Of a stretch of DNA of 10,173 nucleotides, positions 4,977 through 10,173 are shown piece by piece. How positions within the stretch are numbered: the stretch's first letter is position 1; every line of letters begins with the position of its first letter. The stretch comes from JAHCIE01 sp034431435 (GTDB lineage: Bacteria > Chloroflexota > Anaerolineae > Epilineales > JAHCIE01): assembly GCA_034431435.1 (NCBI GenBank), contig DAOUDG010000054.1, forward strand, positions 1 through 10,173. The letters are read 5' to 3'. A program made the translations under genes and the position numbers. The notes beneath the pieces were generated by a model. The model was not told the origin of the DNA. It saw nothing but the letters and a program-made list of their open reading frames with translations, and ran no database searches.

Positions 4977-6608
4977 TCACAGCTGCGAGCTCGACAACGG
5001 CATGCCCGCGCCGCCGGGGTCAGCCGCGCCGTGCCAGCCGCCGGTCTGTGGGTCGCGGATGGCGACGTGGACGAGACCGAAGCTGCCATAACTGTACGGC
5101 TCGCGGTAGACGGTGTGGCCCATGTGTTGCAGGGCGCGCACAGTCGCCAGCGGGTGGCGCGCCTGAAGGTCGATGACGTGGCTCTGGGAGTCGAAGCGCG
5201 GCGCGGCCACGGCCTCGGTGGGCGTCATGCCGAAGTCGATCAGGTTGAGCAGGACTTGCAGGACCCCGGTGATGATCTGAGTGCCGCCGGGTGCGCCGAT
5301 GACGATAGCGGGCTGACCGTCGCGGTAGACGATGGTGGGCGAGATGCCGCTGAGGCGGGCCTTACCGACGGCCAGCGAGTTGGGCAGGCCGGGTATGGGG
5401 TGGAAACAGTTCATGGTGTTGTTGAGCTGGAAGCCGAGGCCGTCCACGACGACGCCACTGCTCGCGCCCAGGCTGTGGGTGAGGCTGACGCAGTTACCAG
5501 CGCGATCGACGACGGTGATGTGGGTGGTATCCTTGTGCTCCGGGGGCTGCCAGCGAGGGACGGGGAATCTCTCACCGGCGGCGAGACGGGCGGCGGCGGC
5601 GGCGGCGTAGACGGGGTCGGTGATGACGGGGGTGAGGTCGGCGGTGAAGAGAGGGTCGCCCAGGCGCGTGGTCCAGTCGGCGAAGGCCCACTGCATCGTG
5701 CGCGCCACGAGGTCTACATAACGCGGGCTGTTGTGGCCGAGACTGACCAGATCAAAGCGTTCCAGGGCGTGCAGCATCTGGATAAGGGTCGCGCCCCCGT
5801 CGGGCAGAGGATCGGACTGGATGGTCAGGCCTCGATAGTGGCCGCTGGCGGAGGCGGGAGCGCGGACTCGGTAGGCGGCCAGGTCATCGGGGGTGACATA
5901 ACCGCCGTGGCCCATGATGGCCTGGCCGAGCTGCTGGCCTAATGCACCGCTGTAGAAGTCCTGCGGCCCCTCGTCGGCCAGGCGGCGCAGGCTGCGGGCG
6001 TAGTCCTTCTGGACGAGACGCTCGCCCAGCTGCAAGGGGGTTGCGCCGTCGCGGGTGAACAGGCGCGCGGCGGCGGCGGTGTGGGTGAGCCGCCACAGGG
6101 GGAAGGCGAAGCCGGGTGTGCCGGGCCGTCGCCAGCGGTCGCTCAGCGCCGGGGTGAGGGTGAAGCCCTCCTCGGCGAGCTGGGCGGCCGGCTCGACCAG
6201 TCTGCCCCACGGTTGACTGCCCCAGCGGCGGTGGGCTTCGGCCAGGCCGGCGACAGTCCCTGGCGTGGCGACGGACTGCCAGCCCACGTCGTTTTCGTAA
6301 CCCGCCAGGCGGAAGCCGTAGCCGACGCGGTATTCCTCGCGCAGGAGATGTTGCCACATATCTTCGCGGATGAGGGAGCCGGCCGTGCCGGGGAATTGCA
6401 GCGCCGTGTGGCGGCCGCTGGTGGCATCGTAGTGCTGCAACGCGCCGAAGCCGCCGATGCCGCACATCTGGGGGTCGGTGACGCCCTGGACCAGCGCGGC
6501 AGCCACGGCGGCATCCACAGCGTTGCCGCCCTCGGCGAGGACAGTCGCGCCAACCTCGACGGCCAGCGGCTGCGGGGCGACTACCAGGTCGGGCCAGGTG
6601 GGGGGCAT
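4977..6608 (-). CDS. ggt: Gamma-glutamyltransferase-family protein (Ntn hydrolase)
   Basis: The 543-residue product is a proenzyme of the gamma-glutamyltranspeptidase family, which cleaves itself before a Thr and then hydrolyses or transfers gamma-glutamyl groups from glutathione and related substrates. Visible landmarks are GGNAVDAAVAA (27-37), MCGIGG (48-53), PGTVAG (116-121), the KDTTHITVVDRAGN stretch with presumed nucleophile Thr361, and GAPGGTQIIT (438-447). The usual twin-Ser oxyanion motif S-S-M-S-P-T reads S-G-I-S-P-T (420-425), so one Ser is Gly. There is no signal peptide, although classical GGTs are exported, so a cytosolic role or a different amide substrate is possible. The ATG at 6608 is five bases after the stop of the upstream ATP-binding gene. 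A GTG at 6617 overlapping that stop (GTGA) is an alternative. Both imply translational coupling. Confidence 0.9.
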   Translation of the reverse strand: MPPTWPDLVVAPQPLAVEVGATVLAEGGNAVDAAVAAALVQGVTDPQMCGIGGFGALQHYDATSGRHTALQFPGTAGSLIREDMWQHLLREEYRVGYGFRLAGYENDVGWQSVATPGTVAGLAEAHRRWGSQPWGRLVEPAAQLAEEGFTLTPALSDRWRRPGTPGFAFPLWRLTHTAAAARLFTRDGATPLQLGERLVQKDYARSLRRLADEGPQDFYSGALGQQLGQAIMGHGGYVTPDDLAAYRVRAPASASGHYRGLTIQSDPLPDGGATLIQMLHALERFDLVSLGHNSPRYVDLVARTMQWAFADWTTRLGDPLFTADLTPVITDPVYAAAAAARLAAGERFPVPRWQPPEHKDTTHITVVDRAGNCVSLTHSLGASSGVVVDGLGFQLNNTMNCFHPIPGLPNSLAVGKARLSGISPTIVYRDGQPAIVIGAPGGTQIITGVLQVLLNLIDFGMTPTEAVAAPRFDSQSHVIDLQARHPLATVRALQHMGHTVYREPYSYGSFGLVHVAIRDPQTGGWHGAADPGGAGMPLSSSQL

Positions 6609-6613
6609 GGTTC

Positions 6614-8008
6614 TCACTTGAGGATGTAGTAGGTGGCGCGCTTCTCGCCGATCTTCAGCAGCAGGTTCTTGTCCACGAGGTCGGCCAGGTCGCGGCGAAT
6701 GGTCTCGGCGCTGACGTCGGGGGCGAACTCTTGCAGGTCGCGGTTGGTGACCCGTCCATTGTGGGCGGCGACGTCCAGCGCATGGGCCTGGCGCTCGTTG
6801 AGGCCGCCCTGGGTGAGCTGGCCCAGCCGTACTGGCGCTCGCTCGACGGGGGACAGCCGCTCGCCGTGGCCGACCAGCACGACCTGGAAGCCGTTGGCCG
6901 TCTCACGAAAGAGGGGTGGGGGTAGACCGGCGTCGGCCATGAGGCGGCGCATCCGATCAATGCCGTAGCCCAGACGCTCGATGTAGCCCAGGTCGGACAG
7001 CACCTGGACGATGGCCTCGTTGCGGGAGAAGCGTTCGTCCTCCAGGTTGTCCAGGGTGACAGGCCCCGGCAGGCGGCCCGGCGAGGTGATTTCGATCCGA
7101 TCAGCGAACATGAAGACGCGGGTTTCCTGGCCGCGGATGCTGTAGTCGCGGTGGGCGACGGCGTTGACCAGGGCCTCGCGGACAGCCTCGCGGGGGTACT
7201 CGGTGCGCTCCTCGCGGGCCAGGCCGGTGAGCTTGGCCCCGACGCGCATATTATTCACAACGAAGGCCTCGGCGCGCAGAATCTGCTCCGGCAGGGTGTC
7301 GCGGATGTCCTCGCGCAGGTAGGTGTCGCTCTGCTCGGTGCCCGCGTAGCGCACGACGATGACCTCGCTGCCGGGCACGAAGGCTTGCGGGTCGCGCCCG
7401 AACAAGAGGATGCCGGCGTGGGTGGGCTGGCCGTCGGCGGTCAGGCAGCGGCGCTGGCGCAGGAGAGCGTCGACGCCCAGGCCCGCGCCCGCGTCGATGG
7501 CGTCGAGGTAACGCTGCACCTTCTCGTCGCTGAGGTCAGCGCGAACGGCCAGGCGCGCCGGCTCGGCCTCGAAGCTGACCTCGCCCCGCTCGACAAGCAG
7601 CCGCCGCAGCTCAGGGGTGGTCAGCAGGCGGTTGCTGCGCCCATCGCGTCGGTAGTAGCGACCCCTGGCGCTGTAGACGTGGGGCAGGCCCTCGGGGACG
7701 CTGACGATCAGCAGGGCTTCACCGTTACGCTCGACGACGCGGGGCATGGGGATGACCAGCGGTGGGTCGATATCGAGGGCGGCTTCGAGGGCCTGGTTAA
7801 AGGCGAGTTGCACGTCGTCGAGGCCGATGATTGTCTGGCCCTTCTCATCCATCCCGATGACGACGTTGCCGCCGTCGGCGTTGGCCAGGGCGGTCAGGGT
7901 CTCGGCCAGGCGGGCGAGGGCGACGCCGGGGCGGGCGAACACCGCGCGGCTGGATGGTCCCTCGCGCAAGAGGGCGGCAAGATCGGTGTCAGGCTGGCTA
8001 CGGCTCAT
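6614..8008 (-). CDS. Schlafen/AlbA_2-type ATP-binding protein with C-terminal winged helix (COG2865-like)
   Basis: The 464-residue product has three parts. The N-terminus (about 11-130) resembles the Schlafen AlbA_2 domain: TLTALANADGGNVVIGMDEKGQTIIGLDDV, then YYRRDGRSNRLLTTPELRRL. The middle (about 260-380) is a GHKL-type ATPase like the RecG-related C-domain, with the N-box REALVNAVAHRDYS (277-290, Asn282 and Asp288) and the G-box RLGYGIDRMRRLM (345-357). The end (about 403-455) is a DeoR-like winged helix (VSAETIRRDLADLVDKNLL). Such proteins are usually called transcriptional regulators; some lie in defence islands. The LEFK-like acidic/Lys motif normally found in the first domain is not recognisable (AVFARP, 22-27), so nuclease activity is unlikely. 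The start at 8008 was chosen because upstream codons are repeat and spacer sequence, and a promoter ends six bases before it. It is followed immediately by ggt. Confidence 0.85.
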   Translation of the reverse strand: MSRSQPDTDLAALLREGPSSRAVFARPGVALARLAETLTALANADGGNVVIGMDEKGQTIIGLDDVQLAFNQALEAALDIDPPLVIPMPRVVERNGEALLIVSVPEGLPHVYSARGRYYRRDGRSNRLLTTPELRRLLVERGEVSFEAEPARLAVRADLSDEKVQRYLDAIDAGAGLGVDALLRQRRCLTADGQPTHAGILLFGRDPQAFVPGSEVIVVRYAGTEQSDTYLREDIRDTLPEQILRAEAFVVNNMRVGAKLTGLAREERTEYPREAVREALVNAVAHRDYSIRGQETRVFMFADRIEITSPGRLPGPVTLDNLEDERFSRNEAIVQVLSDLGYIERLGYGIDRMRRLMADAGLPPPLFRETANGFQVVLVGHGERLSPVERAPVRLGQLTQGGLNERQAHALDVAAHNGRVTNRDLQEFAPDVSAETIRRDLADLVDKNLLLKIGEKRATYYILK

Positions 8009-8014
8009 GGCTGT

Positions 8015-8043
8015 AGGATACCCGTATTGCGCGGCAGGGGCAA
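8015..8043 (-). promoter_or_regulatory. Promoter of the ATP-binding gene, likely leaderless
   Basis: On the minus strand TTGCCC (complement of 8038-8043) is followed after 17 bases by TATCCT (complement of 8015-8020). The ATG comes six bases later, at the expected transcription start. No Shine-Dalgarno sequence precedes this ATG. Together these features suggest a leaderless transcript. Confidence 0.5.
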
Positions 8044-8124
8044 GTGCGGGGGGGTGAAGCGTGACCCGTGCAACGTGGGGCACGACCGTGCTGATCTCCC
8101 CCCGCGCTTCACGGCCACAGCGCG

Positions 8125-8159
8125 CAGCCCTGGCAGGCCGACAAGGCCTGCCAGGGCTG
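8125..8159. repeat. 15-bp perfect palindrome with 5-base loop
   Basis: CAGCCCTGGCAGGCC (8125-8139) is followed by GACAA and its exact reverse complement (8145-8159). It lies about 115 bases upstream of the ATP-binding gene start and 190 bases past the end of the upstream operon. It has no T-run, so it is probably an intergenic palindromic repeat rather than a classical terminator. It shares arm layout and a CCCT..CAGG core with the palindrome at 4797-4829. Confidence 0.7.
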
Positions 8160-8349
8160 TCGGGCGGGCGCGCGCCCCCCTCGCGCAGAACCCGCACCTG
8201 CGGGCTGCCCCGTGCATGAATTGTCTAGCTCGCGACCTCTGGGAACGGAGTCAATATTGTACCCTTGTGTCTCCGCCTGACGCTAGATGTCCCATCCGCT
8301 GTACCAAGTATCGCCGTTCCCAACGAGCTCTGTGCGAAGGGATGCTGGC

Positions 8350-9033
8350 TTAGTGACGAGGAAGTGAGGCGCTGCGGCGTAGTGCGACTGTCGCACTAAC
8401 CGTTGTCCAGAGAATGAGAAGCATCAGGACTATGAAGACGACCGCTATTGCCGCCCAGCTCCAAACCGGAAGACCTGGGATGCTTGTACGCTTGACAGAT
8501 ACGTACACGCCCGCCAGCAGCGTGACTATGCCCAGGCATGTGCCGAATGCCCTCAACACCCGAATCTGGCGTCTCCGACGCGATACCTCCTCTATGTGCG
8601 TCACTCCAGCCACGCGTCCTTTGACGACAAGCTCCCGCGGTAGCCTAGAACACTCAAGGGCCACGGTCACAGTGTCCCGTGGGTTCAAGAGTGCCGGTTG
8701 CAGCACAAGCGTGTGGCCGAGCAACCGAACTTCCATCGGGACATCGCGTTCGTGACTGATTCGGACGTGGGCGCCCAGTAGATCCGAATCTGGTATGAAA
8801 GACACCTTCACAGGCTGATGGAAGTGCTCAGGGAGCAACGCTTGATTCCCGCAGTTGGTGAATCTTAGCAGAATCGTCGAGAGAGAATCGTTGGTCCCTT
8901 GATCCAACTCCACAATCTCATACACCAGCCTCCGCCGCTTGATCTGCAACCACTGTAGGACGAGTGCCGCGACACTCACACACAAGCTCGCTACGGCTAG
9001 AATCACGGTCGTGACAACGGGATCGCTGAACAA
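8350..9033 (-). CDS. Uncharacterised three-TM membrane protein with a beta-rich domain
   Basis: I do not recognise a named family. The 227-residue product starts with a membrane segment (about 4-27, VVTTVILAVASLCVSVAALVL) and a basic IKRRR. A domain of about 120 residues rich in predicted beta strands follows (LVYEIVELD, STILLRFTNCGNQALLPEHFHQPVKVSF, EVRLLGHTLVLQP, DTVTVALECS). Then comes VSRRRRQIRVLR and two more membrane segments (about 163-180 and 190-214). The phrase with N-x-GN-x-A-L-x-P-x-x-F-x-x-P resembles a strand-loop pattern seen in unannotated bacterial membrane proteins; this is a recollection only. The start is TTG at 9033, chosen because GGAGGAGGT lies six bases before it; no ATG or GTG fits. 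It is 26 bases after the SH3-like gene, so the two are very likely cotranscribed. G+C content is visibly lower than in the left half of the window. Confidence 0.75.
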   Translation of the reverse strand: MFSDPVVTTVILAVASLCVSVAALVLQWLQIKRRRLVYEIVELDQGTNDSLSTILLRFTNCGNQALLPEHFHQPVKVSFIPDSDLLGAHVRISHERDVPMEVRLLGHTLVLQPALLNPRDTVTVALECSRLPRELVVKGRVAGVTHIEEVSRRRRQIRVLRAFGTCLGIVTLLAGVYVSVKRTSIPGLPVWSWAAIAVVFIVLMLLILWTTVSATVALRRSASLPRH

Positions 9034-9059
9034 GCCTGGACCTCCTCCAATCCTCTCGT

Positions 9060-9611
9060 CTACGGCACGGCCGCCAGTACCCGCGCCCCCTCGGGCAGCC
9101 GCTCCACCAGCCAGCCGATCTGACCGTTGACAAGCTGGACCCGCCAGCAGATCGCCCCGCCGCACTCGTTGGGGCCGCCGTTGATGACACCCACCAGCCC
9201 GTTGCCCGCTACCAGCACGACAGTCTCCGTTGGCCTGCCCAGGGCGTCCGGCGCGTACATGGGAACGAGCCGGGGTGCGACCACTTCCACGTGCAGTCCC
9301 GGCCGCAGTCGGCCCTCAACGATGGGCGTGGCGGTGGGTACGCTCACTTGCATGCTGACCCTGGGCAATGTCGGCTGACGCAGCCACACGTAACCCCCTA
9401 GCACCAGCAGCACGAGAGCGAGGAGTGTGGCCATGTTGAACCGCCCACGACGGACCGCCTGCCGCCCCTCGTGTTGCTCAATCGACCCCGCCTGACCCAG
9501 TGCCGGCAGATGCCAATTGGCTATTGCATTGGTGACCGCCCACAGGCCCAGGAGGATGATTCCCACGACAGCGACTTGCCAGCCATCAAGGTCTAGTCCC
9601 AAAGTCTCCAT
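9060..9611 (-). CDS. Two-TM membrane protein with a C-terminal SH3-like domain
   Basis: The 183-residue product has a membrane segment at 11-33 (WQVAVVGIILLGLWAVTNAIANW), a short loop rich in charged residues, and a second membrane segment at 60-77 (MATLLALVLLVLGGYVWL). A presumably extracytoplasmic C-terminus of about 100 residues follows. That tail has the bacterial SH3 (SH3b) pattern: a strand ending in VVLVAGNGLVGVINGGP, then ICWRVQLVNGQIGWLVERL (154-172), with two Cys (150 and 155) close together. Such domains usually bind cell wall or protein ligands. The ATG at 9611 has AAGGGG (complement of 9619-9624) seven bases upstream. The gene leads the operon that continues into the beta-domain membrane protein, and it diverges from the gene at 9696. 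No confident promoter is seen on this strand. The exact function is unknown. Confidence 0.75.
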   Translation of the reverse strand: METLGLDLDGWQVAVVGIILLGLWAVTNAIANWHLPALGQAGSIEQHEGRQAVRRGRFNMATLLALVLLVLGGYVWLRQPTLPRVSMQVSVPTATPIVEGRLRPGLHVEVVAPRLVPMYAPDALGRPTETVVLVAGNGLVGVINGGPNECGGAICWRVQLVNGQIGWLVERLPEGARVLAAVP

Positions 9612-9622
9612 GAATCTACCCC

Positions 9623-9651
9623 TTGACACAAGAACAAACATGCGCTATACT
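9623..9651 (+). promoter_or_regulatory. Near-consensus sigma70 promoter
   Basis: TTGACA (9623-9628), a 17-base spacer and TATACT (9646-9651) match 11 of 12 consensus positions, the best promoter in the window. Transcription would start near 9657-9659, about 38 bases before the ATG at 9696. Its -35 overlaps the ribosome binding site of the divergent SH3-like gene, so the two transcription units are tightly packed. Confidence 0.8.
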
Positions 9652-9659
9652 GTCTTGCA

Positions 9660-9671
9660 GTACATATGTTC
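9660..9671. promoter_or_regulatory. Candidate operator at the transcription start
   Basis: GTACATATGTTC has a perfect ACATATGT palindrome core and matches GAAC-N4-GTTC with one mismatch in the left half-site. It lies just after the -10 hexamer at 9646-9651, at the expected transcription start, a usual place for a repressor site. A LexA-type repressor is one possibility; the left half and both outer bases deviate from the SOS box. Confidence 0.35.
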
Positions 9672-9695
9672 TAAAGACCCATGTGGAGCACAGAT

Positions 9696-10173
9696 ATGGA
9701 AGCCCTCGTCATCGTCGGCGCCATCGTGGTCGCTGTGTTCATCAACGCCGCCCTATCTCTGGACCTGGTTCGACATGGCTACTCTACATGGAATCCTGAG
9801 ATAAGCCGTGGCGCCAAGACACTGTGGGGATCATGCATCGCCAGTGCTGCGGTGATCTTGGGACTAATGTTCGGCGTTGGCGCCCTTGTCACGCTCTGGC
9901 CCTTCTGGCTGCTTGTTGCCCTCATAAGCATCGCCTACTTCGGCATCCGAGATCTGCGTATCTCGCGCGGCTCCGTGGTGGCGACCCCCCTCGTAGCTGC
10001 GCCGCCCGCGCCCATGACGTGGGATGCACTGTGGCGCAGCTACGAGGGGCGCGAACTGCCGCCGTGGATGCTACAGCAGGCTCTCGGCGGCCAGGTGCGC
10101 TACGACGGCAAGCTGGCGCGGGTCCACCAGGGCATGCTCGTGCCCCAGCCAACTGCGCCGCCTGCGACGCTCG
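9696..10173 (+). CDS. Uncharacterised N-terminal membrane protein, 3' end outside the window
   Basis: An open frame runs from the ATG at 9696 to the window edge (159 codons, no stop). It is preceded by GGAG (9685-9688) at seven bases and by the strong promoter at 9623. The product starts with a membrane segment (4-24, LVIVGAIVVAVFINAALSLDL). After a charged loop comes a long hydrophobic stretch (46-84) that could cross the membrane once or twice, then RDLRISRG and a Pro/Ala-rich linker. The cytosolic part begins MTWDALWRSYEGRELPPWMLQQALGGQVRYDGKLARVHQGM. No family is recognised. An in-frame ATG at 9681 would add five residues but lies across the GGAG. The gene diverges from the SH3-like operon; all three neighbours being membrane proteins suggests, but does not prove, a shared role. 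Codon use changes from moderate to high G+C at about 9955. Confidence 0.75.
   Translation, partial: MEALVIVGAIVVAVFINAALSLDLVRHGYSTWNPEISRGAKTLWGSCIASAAVILGLMFGVGALVTLWPFWLLVALISIAYFGIRDLRISRGSVVATPLVAAPPAPMTWDALWRSYEGRELPPWMLQQALGGQVRYDGKLARVHQGMLVPQPTAPPATL
9987..10049. repeat. 17-bp perfect inverted repeat inside a coding region
   Basis: CCCCTCGTAGCTGCGCC (9987-10003) is matched exactly by its reverse complement at 10033-10049, with 29 bases between. Both arms are within the frame of the membrane protein starting at 9696, encoding the Pro/Ala linker (PLVAAP) and the WRSYEG stretch. Confidence 0.75.

Larger units (their letters stand above)
8009..8349. other. Intergenic region between the ATP-binding gene and the SH3/beta-domain operon
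   Basis: No convincing gene is found in these 341 bases. They hold the promoter of the ATP-binding gene, the 15-bp palindrome at 8125-8159, a short palindrome GGGCGCGCGCCC at 8166-8177 and a CCCGCA/TGCGGG stem at 8191-8204. From about 8209 the sequence turns visibly less G+C-rich and stays so into the next gene, which may mark the edge of an acquired segment. GGGAACGG (8241-8248) and CCGTTCCC (8314-8321) form a distant inverted pair of unknown meaning. Confidence 0.6.

Noticed and set aside
5031..5942. A 303-codon + strand open frame
   Set aside because: It is antisense to ggt, whose catalytic and Gly-rich motifs are intact, and its Asp/Val/Gly-rich translation is typical of a shadow frame.
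8125..8204. Rho-independent terminator or a structured small RNA from the several stems here
   Set aside because: No T-run follows any stem and there is no promoter pointing through them; a palindromic intergenic repeat is the simpler reading.
8209..8349. A tRNA or a decayed gene in the less G+C-rich spacer
   Set aside because: No cloverleaf arms or CCA end can be placed, and the frames are broken without similarity to neighbours.
7151..8353. A 400-codon open frame on the + strand
   Set aside because: It lies antisense to the ATP-binding gene, which has clear domain motifs; its translation is low-complexity and matches no family. G+C-rich DNA commonly leaves long antisense frames open.
9034..9165. 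N-terminal extension of the beta-domain membrane protein to 9165
   Set aside because: It overlaps the end of the SH3-like gene, its Gly/Ala/Arg-rich translation is a shadow of that gene, and the TTG at 9033 has a near-perfect Shine-Dalgarno sequence.

Overview
The window comes from a G+C-rich bacterial chromosome, probably an uncultured member of the Chloroflexota. That placement is an inference. It rests on the gene families (an archaeal/Chloroflexota-like class III aminotransferase with an inserted Cys cluster, membrane-anchored SH3-like proteins, a lipB next to unrelated genes), the GAAC-N4-GTTC type of LexA-like site, and intergenic palindromes. No rRNA, tRNA, CRISPR array or transposase is visible.

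Left part (1-4044). A divergent gene starts at 24 and runs off the left edge. On the + strand, a promoter with a perfect TATAAT drives a compact run of four genes. These are a membrane-anchored alpha/beta-hydrolase-fold protein that lacks its nucleophilic Ser, an overlapping PAP2-type membrane phosphatase that lacks its motif-II His, a PLP-dependent class III aminotransferase, and lipB (octanoyltransferase). The gaps are small or negative, so one transcript is plausible. Functionally the cluster looks mixed rather than a single pathway.

Middle part (4045-8350). An 18-bp perfect inverted repeat separates lipB from three genes on the - strand. Read in transcription order they are a Schlafen/AlbA_2-GHKL-winged-helix ATP-binding protein, a gamma-glutamyltransferase-family protein without a signal peptide, and xanthine phosphoribosyltransferase (xpt). 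The first starts at what looks like a leaderless promoter. The 215-bp leader between ggt and xpt is crowded. It holds a 10-bp-periodic TGGG array like the MraZ operator, a GAAC-N4-GTTC LexA-like site, a GTGGGAAA-type hairpin and a larger palindrome that resembles another palindrome upstream of the ATP-binding gene.

Right part (8209-10173). Base composition is visibly less G+C-rich from about 8209 to 9050 and again around 9600-9950, and the genes are unfamiliar. A two-gene - strand operon encodes a two-TM protein with an SH3-like domain and a three-TM protein with a beta-rich domain. It diverges from a two- or three-TM protein that runs off the right edge. That last gene has an 11/12-consensus promoter with a palindrome at its start site, and its coding sequence holds a 17-bp perfect inverted repeat. 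These three membrane proteins are the least explained part of the window.
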